Source: Pseudoglutamicibacter cumminsii
Lineage (GTDB): Bacteria; Actinomycetota; Actinomycetes; Actinomycetales; Micrococcaceae
NCBI RefSeq assembly: GCF_016907775.1
Contig: NZ_JAFBCO010000001.1
Coordinates: 434,001 to 498,000 of the forward strand
Reading direction: 5' to 3'
DNA length: 64,000 nt
This document shows, piece after piece, positions 40,968-50,742 of the stretch (the stretch's first letter is position 1; each line of letters opens with the position of its first letter). The translations under genes and the position numbers were made by a program. The notes below the pieces were generated by a model, which searched no databases, was not told the origin of the DNA, and was given only the letters and a program-made list of their open reading frames with translations.

Positions 40968-42202
40968 TTGGCCTCACCTTCCTGGGATGCAGAGTCACTT
41001 TCCAGCTCAGCAGCGAGCATCTCAGCCTGCTCGGCGAGCTGCGGGGTCTGCTCAACGTAGACGTACTTGAAGAGATCGTTCGGGTCAGGGGTGATCTCGC
41101 GGTTCATCGCATCGCGAAGCTCCTTAGCGACCTGCTCAGCATGAGCCTTGATCTGCTCGGCCTTCTCGTCATCGAGCAGGCCCTCGTTGCGCAGGTACGC
41201 CTCCATGCGGACCACAGGGTCCTTAGCGAGCCACTCCTGAACCTCATCAGACTCGCGGTAACGCGTGTCGTCATCAGCGTTCGTGTGCGCCTGCATGCGG
41301 TACGTCTCAGCTTCGATCAGCAGCGGGCCCGAGCCTTCGCGAGCGATCTTGACCGCGCGATCAAGCACAGCCAAAAGCGCGCCCAGGTCGTTACCGTCAA
41401 CACGCTCACCGGCCATACCGTAACCAACAGCCTTGTGAGCCAACGATGGCGCAACGGACTGCTGTGCGAGCGGAACCGAAATCGCGTAACCGTTGTTCTG
41501 AACGAAGAAGATCACTGGAAGGTTGTAGACAGCCGCGAAGTTCAGTGCCTCGTGGAAGTCACCTTCCGATGTCGCGCCGTCACCACACAACGCGATCACG
41601 ACCGTGTCCTCGCCGCGCATGCGTGCCGCGTGAGCGACACCCACAGCGTGCAACAACTGAGTCGTCAAAGGGGTCGACTGAACAGCGGTGTTGTGGTCAT
41701 ACGGGTTGTAACCCTGGTGCCACTCGCCGCGGAAGCCGGTCATGACTTCCTCCGGAACAACGCCGCGCGAAATCACAGCGACGGTGTCGCGGTAGGTCGG
41801 GAACAGCCAGTCACGTTCTTCAAGTGCAGCCGCCACTGCAACCTGACACGCTTCCTGGCCGTGGCTCGATGGGTACACCGCCATACGGCCCTGCCGCACG
41901 AGTGCAGCGTTCTGGTCGTTGATGCGGCGGCCAACCACGAGCTTCTCGTACGCATCGAGCAACCGTTCGCCGTCTGGCAACGGGTACTCGTGACCCGGCG
42001 CGATACCTTGCTCTTCGCGTGGACGCAGACGCCCCTGCTCATCAATCAGCTGGACGCGCCCACGAGTAGGCAGCAAGTAGTCCTCTACGGAAATACCGAA
42101 TGATTCCGATGCGCGTGAGACCGAGTCTCCAACGCGCGTTCCATCGAGCGGCTGAGTCACTTCAGCCCCCGACCCTGTGGTTTGGCTCACATGATCAGTC
42201 AT
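40964..42202 (-). CDS. bkdA: 2-Oxoacid dehydrogenase E1, alpha subunit
   Basis: The 412-residue thiamine-diphosphate subunit decarboxylates the 2-oxoacid (branched-chain 2-oxoacids from leucine, isoleucine and valine are likely). The cofactor motif is ALCGDGATSEGDFHEALN, and VIFFVQNNGYAISVP and MQAHTNADDDTRYR (phosphorylation-loop region) are present. The family block YPSSHGQEACQVAV also fits. First gene of the E1alpha-E1beta-E2 operon. The divergent Lrp-type regulator supports an amino-acid catabolic role. Confidence 0.92.
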   Translation of the reverse strand: MTDHVSQTTGSGAEVTQPLDGTRVGDSVSRASESFGISVEDYLLPTRGRVQLIDEQGRLRPREEQGIAPGHEYPLPDGERLLDAYEKLVVGRRINDQNAALVRQGRMAVYPSSHGQEACQVAVAAALEERDWLFPTYRDTVAVISRGVVPEEVMTGFRGEWHQGYNPYDHNTAVQSTPLTTQLLHAVGVAHAARMRGEDTVVIALCGDGATSEGDFHEALNFAAVYNLPVIFFVQNNGYAISVPLAQQSVAPSLAHKAVGYGMAGERVDGNDLGALLAVLDRAVKIAREGSGPLLIEAETYRMQAHTNADDDTRYRESDEVQEWLAKDPVVRMEAYLRNEGLLDDEKAEQIKAHAEQVAKELRDAMNREITPDPNDLFKYVYVEQTPQLAEQAEMLAAELESDSASQEGEAK

Positions 42203-42352
42203 GCTCTCTATGATGCCTGCTTAAGCTTTTCGTCGCCATGTGTGCCAAAATGATCAGAGGATTTGCCGCCCTGCGCAGTGAGTCCGGAAATTCGTCTACG
42301 CATCCGCCGTGGACGTTGTCATTTTGTCTAGCGCTTCAAGGGGCTGTTTGCA

Positions 42353-42823
42353 GTGGCTCATAACCCGGCTTTTGCGCCCGCTTTGGATGCGGTCGACGCA
42401 GCCATCGTCTCCGAACTCCTCAAAGACGGGCGCGCATCGGTCTCCGCGATCGCAAGCAACGTGCACATCTCGCGCGCCCACGCCTATCAAAGGATCGCAA
42501 GCCTGCGTGAACGCGGGGTGATCACCGGATATACGGCAACGGTCAACCACGCGGCGATGGGCCTACGCTCATCCGCCTACGTGACCCTCAAGCTTCGGCA
42601 GCACTCGTGGCGCGCCCTCCAAGAACGGCTCAGCCTGATCCCGGAAGTCCACCACTTTGCCCTCGTCGGGGGCACGTTCGATGTGATGCTTCTGGTGCGC
42701 GCGGCCGATAACGAAGCCCTGCGCCGCGTCGTATTCGAAGTGCTCCAGCCGATGCCGGAAGTCATGGACACCCAGACCCACCTGATCTTCGAAGACCACG
42801 AGCCCGAAAGCCCGGACGCATGA
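42353..42823 (+). CDS. Lrp/AsnC family transcriptional regulator
   Basis: The 156-residue product has an N-terminal helix-turn-helix (VDAAIVSELLKDGRASVSAI ... VHISRAHAYQRIASLRERGV) and a C-terminal RAM ligand-binding domain (AYVTLKLRQHSWRALQER, FALVGGTFDVMLLVR). It starts with GTG and is divergent from the bkd operon with 150 bp between the starts, so it is the likely bkd regulator (BkdR-type), probably sensing a branched-chain amino acid. The next gene overlaps its stop (ATGA). Confidence 0.9.
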   Translation: MAHNPAFAPALDAVDAAIVSELLKDGRASVSAIASNVHISRAHAYQRIASLRERGVITGYTATVNHAAMGLRSSAYVTLKLRQHSWRALQERLSLIPEVHHFALVGGTFDVMLLVRAADNEALRRVVFEVLQPMPEVMDTQTHLIFEDHEPESPDA

Positions 42824-43314
42824 CGAAGCAGCCCGGAAAGAACCAGGCCGGAAAGAATGACCCCATGAACCCCGAAGACTTCGGGGCCCTCATCTCCGCG
42901 GTATCGCAAGCGCATTCCGAGTTCATCTACTCGGCCGAAGTCGTCGCCTCGGAAAACGACCTCACGCCGGCGCGCTGGCAGGTCATCCAGGCCGCGGCGC
43001 TCAAACCAGCCACCGTGTCCGAGATCGCCCGCACTCTCGGTCTCACCCGGCAGTCCGTTCAACGCGTAGCCGACGATGCGGTCAAGCTTGGTCTCGCAAC
43101 GTACCGTTCCAACCCCAAGCATTCCCGCGCAAGCCTGCTCGCGCCGACCAAGAAGGGCCGCGCGGCTGTCGAGGCCGCGCAAGCGGCGCAGACCGAGTGG
43201 GTCGCCGCAGTTGCTTCCAGCCTCAGCGTCGAGCAAGCAGATCACGTCCTCACCGCCATCGGCCTCATCCTGGACGCGAGCCAGCGCCACTGGGATGAGG
43301 CTGACGGGGGATGA
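42820..43314 (+). CDS. MarR family transcriptional regulator
   Basis: The 164-residue protein has the MarR winged-helix: LTPARWQVIQAAALKPATVS, IARTLGLTRQSVQRVADDAVKLGLA, and the wing segment SKHSRASLLAPTKKGRAAV (NPKHSRASLLAPTKKG). It is translationally coupled to the Lrp gene (ATGA overlap) and convergent with the paaG-like gene. The regulated genes and the ligand are unknown. Confidence 0.9.
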   Translation: MTKQPGKNQAGKNDPMNPEDFGALISAVSQAHSEFIYSAEVVASENDLTPARWQVIQAAALKPATVSEIARTLGLTRQSVQRVADDAVKLGLATYRSNPKHSRASLLAPTKKGRAAVEAAQAAQTEWVAAVASSLSVEQADHVLTAIGLILDASQRHWDEADGG

Positions 43315-43335
43315 AGCCGACAGCTGACGTGAGTT

Positions 43336-44145
43336 TTACCAGCGTTCGCGTGGAAGCGTCGGTTTGAATTCCGGCTTGCGCTTCTCCTGGAAGGACTTGA
43401 AGCCTTCCTGGTAGTTATCGGTGGTGCGCAGAACTTCCTGCAGGCGTGCTTCTTCGGCAACGGAGGCGTTGAAGCCGAGGTTCTCGTCGCGGATCTGGAA
43501 CACGAGTTGCTTGGAGGCGCGGTAGGAATCCAGCGCACCGCGGGCCACGCGGCCGGCGGTCTTACGCGTGAACTCGAGCACTTCATCGGCAGGCAGGGAA
43601 CGCGAGAACAAGCCCTCACGCACGGCCTGCTCGCCAGAGATCAGCTCACCCGTGTAGATCAGGTCCAGCGCACGATGCGGGCCCAAGCGGGTCACGAACA
43701 GGTGGTGGCCGCCCGAATCGAGCAGAGCGCCGAGGTTAGCGAACGGGGAACCGATCTTCGCGTCTTCAGCGGCGTAGACGACGTCGCAGGATGCCGCGAG
43801 ACCCAAGCCCACGCCGAGGCACGCACCCGTGACCACGGCGAACGTTGGAACCTGCAGCCCGTGGATCGCGTCCATGACCGGAGCGGTGAGCTCGCCGAGG
43901 TAGTGGTTGACGTCGTCCTTGAGCGGATCAACCTGGGAAATATCGCGGCCTGCGCAGAACGCGCGGCCTTCGCCGCGCAGAATCACTGCCTGCACGGAAC
44001 CTTCATTGATCTGCTCGGCAACCGTTGCGAGCGTGTCTTTGAGCTCAGCCAGACCGACTTCGTCAATCGAGTTCAGCTTCTTCGGAGCGTCCAGAACAAT
44101 CTCGAGTACACCCTGCTGGTTGCTCTCGGTACGAATCATCGACAT
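43336..44145 (-). CDS. paaG: Crotonase-family enzyme, probable PaaG isomerase
   Basis: This 269-residue crotonase-fold protein has the oxyanion blocks GRAFCAGRDISQ and VTGACLGVGLGLAASCD. The second active-site block reads LLDSGGHHLFVTRLGPHRAL. The DSGG form, instead of the GAGGTQRL of classical enoyl-CoA hydratases, resembles PaaG, which isomerises ring-1,2-epoxyphenylacetyl-CoA to the oxepin. It lies downstream of paaABCDE but behind a hairpin terminator, so it may have its own promoter. A PaaF-type hydratase is the alternative. Confidence 0.7.
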   Translation of the reverse strand: MSMIRTESNQQGVLEIVLDAPKKLNSIDEVGLAELKDTLATVAEQINEGSVQAVILRGEGRAFCAGRDISQVDPLKDDVNHYLGELTAPVMDAIHGLQVPTFAVVTGACLGVGLGLAASCDVVYAAEDAKIGSPFANLGALLDSGGHHLFVTRLGPHRALDLIYTGELISGEQAVREGLFSRSLPADEVLEFTRKTAGRVARGALDSYRASKQLVFQIRDENLGFNASVAEEARLQEVLRTTDNYQEGFKSFQEKRKPEFKPTLPRERW

Positions 44146-44190
44146 GTTCTCTGTGGCCCTTTCAGTTATGAAAGCACGATGGGAAAAGCG

Positions 44191-44215
44191 ACGGCCCGCC
44201 GGGTGGGCGGGCCGT
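44191..44215 (-). terminator. Terminator after paaABCDE
   Basis: ACGGCCCGCC and GGCGGGCCGT form a ten-base stem just past the paaE stop; on the minus strand it is followed by CGCTTTTCC. Confidence 0.75.
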
Positions 44216-44224
44216 CTAAGTTGG

Positions 44225-45361
44225 TTAGGCGTCGAAGTCGACGGCGACCTTGTCTGTCGTTGGGACGGACTGGCAGGTCAGGATGTAACCGGCGTCGAGC
44301 TCGTCCTGCTCGAGCGCGTAGTTCTCAGCCATGTCGACGTTACCGCTCACGAGCTTGGCGCGGCACGTACCGCACACGCCACCCGAGCAAGCGAATGGAA
44401 CATCCGGGCGGGCACGCAGTGCCGCGTTGAGGATCGTCTCGCGCGCTTCGATCGGGGATTCGACGGTGCCCTTGAGGCCGTCAACCTGGAACTCGATCTC
44501 GCGGGTAGGCTCGCCTTCTTCGATCTTGACTGGCTTGCCGTGCTGGCCGGTTGGGTCGCCGACCTGGCCGGTCGTGAACAGCTCGAAGCGGACGCGTTCA
44601 GCTTCAACGCCCTGCTCTGCGAGGTTGTCGCGAACCATCTGGACGAGCTCCATCGGGCCGCACAGGAACCACTCGTCTGCGAGGTCGGTGCGCAGAACCT
44701 TGTTGAGAAGTAGTTCGAGCTTCTCCTGGTCCAGGCGGCCGGTCAGCAGCGGCGAGATGCGCTGTTCGCGGGACAGCACGTGGTGTACCGCGAGCCGGGA
44801 TGGGTACTTGTCCTTGAGGTCCGCCAGTTCCTCAACGAACATCACGTCGGAAGACGAGCGGTTCGCGTACACGAGGTCAACCTGGGAGCGGTCGTCAGCT
44901 TCGAGAACCGAGCGGGTAATAGCCATCACCGGGGTGATACCGGAGCCCGCTGCGATCGCGACGAGGTGCTGGGCCTCGCCTGGGCGGACCAGGTCCTTCT
45001 TGGAGACGAACGTACCCTGCGGGCTCATGACGTCGATTTCGTCGCCCACCGCGAGGGTTTCGTTGGCCCACGTCGAGAACAGACCGCCCTGGTCCTTCTT
45101 GATGCCGACCTTGATTTCGCCGCGCACTGGCGCCTGGGAAATCGAGTAGGAGCGGCGCAGCTCAACCGGGGTGCCGTCGTAGGACGGGACCATGGCGCGC
45201 AGCGCTACGTACTGGCCTGGCGCGTAGTCGAACTCATCTGCGATTTCCTCTGGAACATCGAAGGTGACTTCAACAGCGTTCGCCGTCAGGCGGCGAATCT
45301 CGGAAACCTTGAGCGTGTGAAAACGGGCACGTTTGCGTGTAGTGGAAGCAGCTTCAGTCAT
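44225..45361 (-). CDS. paaE: Phenylacetyl-CoA epoxidase reductase subunit
   Basis: PaaE passes electrons from NADPH to the PaaABC oxygenase. The 378-residue protein has an FAD-binding domain (RRSYSISQAP), an NAD(P)-binding domain (IAAGSGITPVMAI, and ..WFLCGPMELVQMV), and a C-terminal plant-type [2Fe-2S] domain with CSGGVCGTCRAKL and the fourth cysteine in YILTCQSVP. The ATG at 45361 gives the normal length; the longer reading to 45439 overlaps paaD. It is last in paaABCDE, one base after paaD. Confidence 0.95.
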   Translation of the reverse strand: MTEAASTTRKRARFHTLKVSEIRRLTANAVEVTFDVPEEIADEFDYAPGQYVALRAMVPSYDGTPVELRRSYSISQAPVRGEIKVGIKKDQGGLFSTWANETLAVGDEIDVMSPQGTFVSKKDLVRPGEAQHLVAIAAGSGITPVMAITRSVLEADDRSQVDLVYANRSSSDVMFVEELADLKDKYPSRLAVHHVLSREQRISPLLTGRLDQEKLELLLNKVLRTDLADEWFLCGPMELVQMVRDNLAEQGVEAERVRFELFTTGQVGDPTGQHGKPVKIEEGEPTREIEFQVDGLKGTVESPIEARETILNAALRARPDVPFACSGGVCGTCRAKLVSGNVDMAENYALEQDELDAGYILTCQSVPTTDKVAVDFDA

Positions 45362-45362
45362 G

Positions 45363-45875
45363 TCAGTGCACCTTGAAGTAGTCGAACGGTTCGTGGCAGT
45401 CATTGCACTGGTAGAGCGCCTTGCATGCCGTCGAAGCAAAACGAGTAAGTTCGCGGGTGTTCAGTGAGTGGCAGCGTGGGCATTTGACGCTCAGTCCGAG
45501 CATGACCTTTCCGCCATCTTTCGATAACCCGGCTGGTGGAGCGATACCGTATTCGGCGAGTTTCTTCTTGCCTTCTTCGGTCATCCAGTCGGTGGTCCAC
45601 GCTGGGCTCAGCGTGAGGTCGACGCGCGCGCCGGCGTATCCTGCTTCGCGGAACGCGATGCGCAGGTCGTCGGCGATGGTGTCCATGGCTGGGCAGCCGG
45701 AGTAGGTTGGCGTGATGGTCACGACGGCGGTGTCGCCGTCGAGCTCCACGTCACGGAGGATGCCGAGGTCATGGATGCTGAGCACCGGGATTTCCGGGTC
45801 GTTCACGCTGGATGCGATTTCCCAGAGCGTGTCCTTATCGGTTGCCGGCGCGCTACGTCGATCAGTTGTCACCAC
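45363..45875 (-). CDS. paaD: Phenylacetyl-CoA epoxidase maturation protein PaaD
   Basis: The 170-residue protein combines a MIP18/DUF59 domain (VNDPEIPVLSIHDLGILRDV, TYSGCPAMDTI) and a C-terminal zinc- or cluster-binding part (VKCPRCHSL ... YQCNDCHEPFDYFK). PaaD is thought to help assemble iron-sulfur or di-iron centres of the epoxidase. It overlaps paaC by seven bases in the operon. Confidence 0.93.
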   Translation of the reverse strand: MVTTDRRSAPATDKDTLWEIASSVNDPEIPVLSIHDLGILRDVELDGDTAVVTITPTYSGCPAMDTIADDLRIAFREAGYAGARVDLTLSPAWTTDWMTEEGKKKLAEYGIAPPAGLSKDGGKVMLGLSVKCPRCHSLNTRELTRFASTACKALYQCNDCHEPFDYFKVH

Positions 45876-46735
45876 TTAACTCCTGGGTGTCGGCGGGCCA
45901 ACACCTGCATTTCCATCAGGATGTAGCCCAAGTGTTCAGAGTGGTTGCCGGAACGTCCGTCAACGAGTGCACCTGGCTCCTCTGGAACCTCGAGGGAGGC
46001 TTCTTCGAGGACGGCCTTGATGCGGGTTTCCCACTCTTCGCGGAGGGTCGATGGCAGAACGGCGATGCCCTTTTCTGCCAGACGTTCCTGCAATGGATGG
46101 TCGATGAAGAGCTCTTCAACGTGTGGCCAGAGCACGCGGAACGCGTGGACCATCTTTTCGTGCGACTCTTCGGTGCCGAGGCCAAGGCGCAGAGTCCACT
46201 GCTGTGCGTGGTCCACGTGGTACTGGACTTCGCGCAGGGACTTGTCAGCGATTGCCGCGATCATTTCGTCTTCAGACTTCACGAGGCGGGAGTAGAGCAG
46301 TTCAAGGTAGACCGAGAACAGCAGCTGACGTGCGATGGTCACGCCGAAGTGACCGTTTGGCTGTTCGACCATGACGAGGTTGCGGAAGTCGTCTTCGTCA
46401 CGGAAGTATGCGAGCTCGTCTTCGTCCTTGTCCCAGTACTTTCCTGCAAAGGTCAGGAAGGAACGGGCGTGACCCAACAGGTCCAACGCGATGTTGGCCA
46501 GGGCGATGTCCTCTTCCATTTCTGGGGCGTTGGATACCCACTTCTGCAGGCGCTGCGAGAGGATCAGCGCGTCGTCGCCGAGCCACAGGGCGTATTCGGC
46601 GATGTCTTCGGAGCTTGGAGCTTCCTTGAGCGCGATGTCCTCTGGGCGGAGCGCGTGGCCTGGGGTTACACGAGTAGCGGAGGCAACGGAGTCACCGTAG
46701 CCAGCCAGTTGCTCATCGAGTTCCTCAGACTTCAC
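45869..46735 (-). CDS. paaC: Phenylacetyl-CoA epoxidase subunit PaaC
   Basis: PaaC is the structural ferritin-like partner of the catalytic PaaA. The 288-residue product shows YALWLGDDALILSQRLQKWV, GHARSFLTFAGKYWDKDEDE, and AIADKSLREVQYHVDHAQQW, all typical of the family. It overlaps paaB by four bases (ATGA) and paaD by seven. Length fits (about 250-290). Confidence 0.95.
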   Translation of the reverse strand: MKSEELDEQLAGYGDSVASATRVTPGHALRPEDIALKEAPSSEDIAEYALWLGDDALILSQRLQKWVSNAPEMEEDIALANIALDLLGHARSFLTFAGKYWDKDEDELAYFRDEDDFRNLVMVEQPNGHFGVTIARQLLFSVYLELLYSRLVKSEDEMIAAIADKSLREVQYHVDHAQQWTLRLGLGTEESHEKMVHAFRVLWPHVEELFIDHPLQERLAEKGIAVLPSTLREEWETRIKAVLEEASLEVPEEPGALVDGRSGNHSEHLGYILMEMQVLARRHPGVKW

Positions 46736-47061
46736 AGGTGCTTCACCCCTTCAGACTCGGTGTAGTACATGGCGTGGCGGTAGTCCTTGCCCTTTGGCGA
46801 TTCGAAGAATGCGCCCTTGTCCTGAGGGTCTGATGCGATGATGTCGTCGGACTGCACAACCCACAGGGACACGCCTTCGTTGCGCCGGGTGTAGAGGTCG
46901 CGTGCGTTGCGGACTGCCATTTCGGCGTCTGCCGCGTGCAGGGATCCGGCGTGCACGTGGGACAGGCCACGGGACGAGCGGACGAAGACCTCCCACAGAG
47001 GCCATTCGTTGGTGTCTGCGAGCGATGCGCCGGTTGCGTTAGTTGGGTTCTCTGCGCTCAT
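46732..47061 (-). CDS. paaB: Phenylacetyl-CoA epoxidase subunit PaaB
   Basis: The 109-residue product has the PaaB core: WPLWEVFVRSSRGLSHVHAG, ADAEMAVRNARDLYTRRNEGVS and LWVVQSDDI. PaaB is a small subunit needed for the active epoxidase complex. The ATG shares its A base with the paaA stop (TGATG), indicating tight coupling. Confidence 0.95.
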   Translation of the reverse strand: MSAENPTNATGASLADTNEWPLWEVFVRSSRGLSHVHAGSLHAADAEMAVRNARDLYTRRNEGVSLWVVQSDDIIASDPQDKGAFFESPKGKDYRHAMYYTESEGVKHL

Positions 47062-48032
47062 CAGGCTGCCTTCCTCACTTTTTCCTGCTGCTTACGTGCG
47101 TATGCTGCGGCGGCCTCGCGTACCCAGGCGCCGTTTTCGTGTGCCTGGCGACGGTGTTCGAGGCGCTGAGCGTTGGCTGGGCCACCGCCCTTGACGACGC
47201 GCCAGAACTCGTCCCAGTTGAGTTCCTTGTGGATCCACTTGCCGGACTCTTCGTCGTAGCGCAGCTCTGGGTCTGGCAGGGTCAGGCCGAGGAACTTGAC
47301 CTGCTCGGCGATCATGCCGACGAAGCGCTGGCGCAGGTCGTCGTTGGAGAAACGCTTAATGTTCCAAGCCATGGACTGCTTGGAGTGCTTCGAGTCTGCA
47401 TCTGGTGGACCGAACATGCACAGAGCTGGTTCGTAGAAGCGGTTAATGGCGTCCTGGGCCATCTGCCTCTGCTCTTCGGTTCCGCGTGCGAGCGCGAGCA
47501 GGGCTTCGAAGCCCTGGCGTTGGTGGAAGGACTCTTCCTTGCAGACGCGGACCATAGCGCGGCCGTACGGTGCGTACGAGCAGCGGCACAGTGGAACCTG
47601 GTTAGCGATCGCTGCGCCGTCAACGAGCCAGCCGATCGCGCCGATGTCACCCCAGTACTTAGCTGGGTAGTTGAAGATCGAGGAGTACTTCGCGGTGCCG
47701 TCGAGCAACTGCTCGACAAGCTCATCGCGTGGAGTACCGAGGGTTTCTGCAGCCGAGTACAGGTAGAGGCCGTGGCCGGCTTCGTCCTGGACCTTGGCGA
47801 TCAGGATGGACTTGCGCTTGAGGCTTGGTGCGCGGGTGATCCAGTTGCCTTCCGGCTGCATTCCGATGATCTCGGAGTGTGCGTGCTGGGAGATCTGGCG
47901 CACCAGCGTCTTGCGGTATGCCTCTGGCATCCAGTCGCGTGGTTCTACGCGGCCGTCTTGTGCGATCAGGGCCTCAAACTCGGCTTGCGGATCGAAGTCC
48001 TGGCCGGTTTGCTCGGTCACGGTGGTGCTCAT
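47061..48032 (-). CDS. paaA: Phenylacetyl-CoA epoxidase catalytic subunit PaaA
   Basis: PaaA is the di-iron oxygenase that makes ring-1,2-epoxyphenylacetyl-CoA. The 323-residue product has the iron-ligand segments [19 protein letters not shown] and [17 protein letters not shown], and the substrate-site block [12 protein letters not shown]. The ATG at 48032 follows AGGAGCTGATC, a good Shine-Dalgarno; the longer reading to 48128 crosses the promoter and operator. It heads paaABCDE. Confidence 0.97.
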   Translation of the reverse strand: MSTTVTEQTGQDFDPQAEFEALIAQDGRVEPRDWMPEAYRKTLVRQISQHAHSEIIGMQPEGNWITRAPSLKRKSILIAKVQDEAGHGLYLYSAAETLGTPRDELVEQLLDGTAKYSSIFNYPAKYWGDIGAIGWLVDGAAIANQVPLCRCSYAPYGRAMVRVCKEESFHQRQGFEALLALARGTEEQRQMAQDAINRFYEPALCMFGPPDADSKHSKQSMAWNIKRFSNDDLRQRFVGMIAEQVKFLGLTLPDPELRYDEESGKWIHKELNWDEFWRVVKGGGPANAQRLEHRRQAHENGAWVREAAAAYARKQQEKVRKAA

Positions 48033-48084
48033 GATCAGCTCCTGCTTCCGATGAATAAGGTTTATAGGGGGCCAGCGCGAATTA

Positions 48085-48100
48085 CTGACCGTTCGTTCAG
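48085..48100. promoter_or_regulatory. PaaR-type operator 1 (paaA)
   Basis: CTGACCGTTCGTTCAG is an imperfect palindrome shared with 54927-54942 and 62702-62717. It overlaps the last two bases of the paaA -10 box and covers the transcription start, which fits repression. Confidence 0.75.
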
Positions 48101-48128
48101 GATATGTGATAACACTCTCACAAGGCAA
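48099..48128 (-). promoter_or_regulatory. paaA promoter
   Basis: On the minus strand TTGCCT (48128-48123) and TATCCT (48104-48099) are separated by 18 bases. The -10 box fits TANNNT and abuts operator 1. Confidence 0.55.
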
Positions 48129-48214
48129 GTTATTTCGCCTTAATCAAGCTTCATCACTGCCTTAATGATCGCCGCCTGCCGACGCTCTTGCAAACATCAC
48201 GGCGACCTTCAAAC

Positions 48215-48262
48215 AACGATGCGGCGGCCGGCACGTTCCTATGTGCCAGCCGCCGCATCGTT
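48215..48262 (-). terminator. Terminator after amino-acid ABC transporter
   Basis: AACGATGCGGCGGC and GCCGCCGCATCGTT form a perfect 14-base outer stem, with further pairing inside (GGCAC/GTGCC), 27 bases past the ATPase stop. Confidence 0.8.
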
Positions 48263-48288
48263 ATCTAAGGCGCTGTTGCGATAGAGGT

Positions 48289-49110
48289 TTACAGAACCTT
48301 CGCGAGGAAGCTTTGCGTGCGTTCCTGTTGCGGGTTACCGAACAGCTGCTCAGGCGCTCCTTCTTCGCAGATGACGCCGTCGGAGAGGAACAAGACGCGG
48401 TCGCAGACCTCGCGGGCAAAGCCCATCTCGTGTGTCACAAGGATCATGGTCATGCCTTCTTGAGCGAGGTCACGAATGACCTGCAGCACTTCGCCGACCA
48501 TTTCAGGGTCGAGCGCGCTGGTCGCTTCGTCGAACAGCATGATCTGCGGTTCCATCGCGAGCGCTCGAGCGATTGCCACGCGCTGCTTCTGACCACCAGA
48601 CAGCTGCTGCGGGCGGGCCTTCGCTTTGTCTGCCAAACCAACGCGTTCAAGCAGTGCCGCGGCTTTCTTGCGACCTTCCTCCTTGTTGCACCGACCCAGC
48701 TCAACCGGGGCAAGCATCACGTTCTCTTCGACCGTCATGTTCGGGAACAGGTTGAAGTGCTGGAACACCATGCCGATGTTCTGGCGGACCTTGTTGATGT
48801 TGACCTTGGGGTTGGTGATGTCTTGGCCGAGGACCTTGACGGTTCCGCCCGTGATTTCTTCGAGCCGGTTGAGGCAACGCAGGAACGTCGACTTACCGGA
48901 GCCCGATGGGCCGATCATCGAGATCACTTCACCGCGCTTGACGTTGAGGTTCATCCCCTTAAGGACTTCGTTCTTACCGAAGGCCTTGCGCAGGTCGGTG
49001 ACTTCGATGACGGTCTCACCCGACGCATCGCCCGCCACTGCCTGCGCAGGTGCATCCTGCGCAACGGTTGCGGCGTCGTTTACTTCATTGCTGTGTGGTT
49101 GGGTACTCAC
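48289..49110 (-). CDS. Polar amino acid ABC transporter, ATP-binding protein
   Basis: The 273-residue ATPase has Walker [19 protein letters not shown], the signature [15 protein letters not shown], Walker [16 protein letters not shown], and the switch histidine in [13 protein letters not shown]. It is of the GlnQ type. An Ala/Asp-rich N-terminal extension of about 30 residues precedes the domain. Its GTG start overlaps the stop of the permease gene (GTGA), so it is coupled. It is last in the two-gene transporter operon. Confidence 0.95.
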   Translation of the reverse strand: MSTQPHSNEVNDAATVAQDAPAQAVAGDASGETVIEVTDLRKAFGKNEVLKGMNLNVKRGEVISMIGPSGSGKSTFLRCLNRLEEITGGTVKVLGQDITNPKVNINKVRQNIGMVFQHFNLFPNMTVEENVMLAPVELGRCNKEEGRKKAAALLERVGLADKAKARPQQLSGGQKQRVAIARALAMEPQIMLFDEATSALDPEMVGEVLQVIRDLAQEGMTMILVTHEMGFAREVCDRVLFLSDGVICEEGAPEQLFGNPQQERTQSFLAKVL

Positions 49111-50657
49111 TTGTTCACCTTCTTATCCACGAGGTCAGCGATCCACGTGAGGATGGTGATGACCACGAAGTACATGATGCCGACGATGATGAGGGTTTCG
49201 GTCACGCGGTAGTTCGCCGCGTAGATCTGCTGCGCCTGGTAGAGCAGTTCGGCGAAGCCGATGGTCAGCAGCAGCGAGGAGTCTTTGAGCGTGATAACGA
49301 ACTGGTTGATGATCGATGGCGTCGAGATCTTGACGGCCTGCGGCACGACGACACGGCGCATCGACTTGCCCCAACCCATACCGAGGGAGCGTGCGGCTTC
49401 CATCTGGCCTGGGTCGACGGCCTGGAGGCCACCGCGGACGATCTCGGTGAGGTAGGCACCTGCGTTGAGCGACAGCGTCGCGACACCCGCCATGAAGATA
49501 TCGCCCTTGACGTTGAACAGCTGCGGAACACCGAAATAGAACAGGAACGCCCAGACCAGCAGCGGGGTTCCGCGGAAGATCGCGACATAGGCGCGTGCGA
49601 TACCTCGCAGCACGATGCTGTTGGAGATGCGCATGAAGCCGAAGATGAGGCCCAGCACCATAGCGATCACGAACGATACGCCGGTGATGATGAGGGTGTT
49701 GATCAGACCCTTCTGGAGCGCTGGCCAGGACTGCTTGAGCAGACCGAAGATGTCGCCCGCGCTTTCAGCTTCCTGCGGATCCAGGTATTTGTTCATGATC
49801 TTCTGGTATTCGCCAGAAGACTTGAGGTTGGCGAGGCCGCGGTTGAATGCCTTGAGCAGGTCCTGGTTCTGCCCCTTCTTGACGGCGAAAGCGTAATCGC
49901 CGCCAGGGATCTTAGGGGTTACGATCTTCAGGCCCGAGCCCTGGGTGATGCCGTAACGCAACACTGGGTCGTCGTCGAAGACGCCGACCGCGGAGCCGTT
50001 CTTGACGGACTGAACCATCGCCGCAGATTGGTCGAGCGGCTTGATCTTGAAACCGTACTCCTTGGCGAGCTTCTTTGCGGCGCGCTCACCTTCGGATCCG
50101 CCCTTAGCAACAACGGTCTTGCCTTGGAGGTCTTCGTAGCCCTTGACGTCGTCGTTCTTCTCGTCGATCGCCATGACTGAGCCGGACTCGTAATACGCGT
50201 CGGAGAAGTCGAAGATCTTCTTGCGTTCGTCGGTCACGCCCATGCCTGCAATCACGCCGTCAGCCTGACCCGAGGTCAGGGACGAAACTGCGGCTTGGAA
50301 GCCGAGCGATTTGAGGTTGACTTTGAAGCCCTGGTCTTCTGCGATCGCGTAGAGCAACTCCATGTCGATACCGGTCATCTCGCCGGTTCCTGGTTCACGG
50401 AACACGAATGGAGCGAAGGTCGTATCGGTTGCGATCGTGAAGGTCTTGCCTTCTACGGAGTCGTTTTTCTTCTCTGTTGAGGATACGGCGGCCGATGCGG
50501 TGGCCGGCTGGGGTGCGGGTGCTGCATGGGCTGTTACTGCAGGCGTCAGGATTGCCGCTACTAGCGCAACAAGCATGGCCCAGATGGTCATCCGCTTGAG
50601 CGAAAGCTTGCCTTCCTGATTCCGCGTCCCGGATGCATCAGAGTGCGAGTAACTCAT
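49107..50657 (-). CDS. Fused substrate-binding protein and permease of polar amino acid ABC transporter
   Basis: The 516-residue protein joins an N-terminal signal-anchored solute-binding domain (about residues 55-280) to a C-terminal permease domain (about 300-516) with several membrane helices. The binding domain begins [20 protein letters not shown] and contains [21 protein letters not shown], the polar amino acid type. The permease carries the EAA-type loop [21 protein letters not shown]. Such fusions are known in GlnP-like systems. The signal segment [22 protein letters not shown] lies at about residues 23-45. The ATG at 50657 is chosen; the longer reading to 50714 has no support. Glutamine or a related amino acid is a likely substrate. 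Confidence 0.92.
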   Translation of the reverse strand: MSYSHSDASGTRNQEGKLSLKRMTIWAMLVALVAAILTPAVTAHAAPAPQPATASAAVSSTEKKNDSVEGKTFTIATDTTFAPFVFREPGTGEMTGIDMELLYAIAEDQGFKVNLKSLGFQAAVSSLTSGQADGVIAGMGVTDERKKIFDFSDAYYESGSVMAIDEKNDDVKGYEDLQGKTVVAKGGSEGERAAKKLAKEYGFKIKPLDQSAAMVQSVKNGSAVGVFDDDPVLRYGITQGSGLKIVTPKIPGGDYAFAVKKGQNQDLLKAFNRGLANLKSSGEYQKIMNKYLDPQEAESAGDIFGLLKQSWPALQKGLINTLIITGVSFVIAMVLGLIFGFMRISNSIVLRGIARAYVAIFRGTPLLVWAFLFYFGVPQLFNVKGDIFMAGVATLSLNAGAYLTEIVRGGLQAVDPGQMEAARSLGMGWGKSMRRVVVPQAVKISTPSIINQFVITLKDSSLLLTIGFAELLYQAQQIYAANYRVTETLIIVGIMYFVVITILTWIADLVDKKVNK

Positions 50658-50742
50658 GTCGGGTCCGTTCTTTGGTCTCACGTTTGATCCGCTGCTTGCA
50701 TAACAGCGGCCCACACCCGAGGCGATGACGAACCAACGGCAT

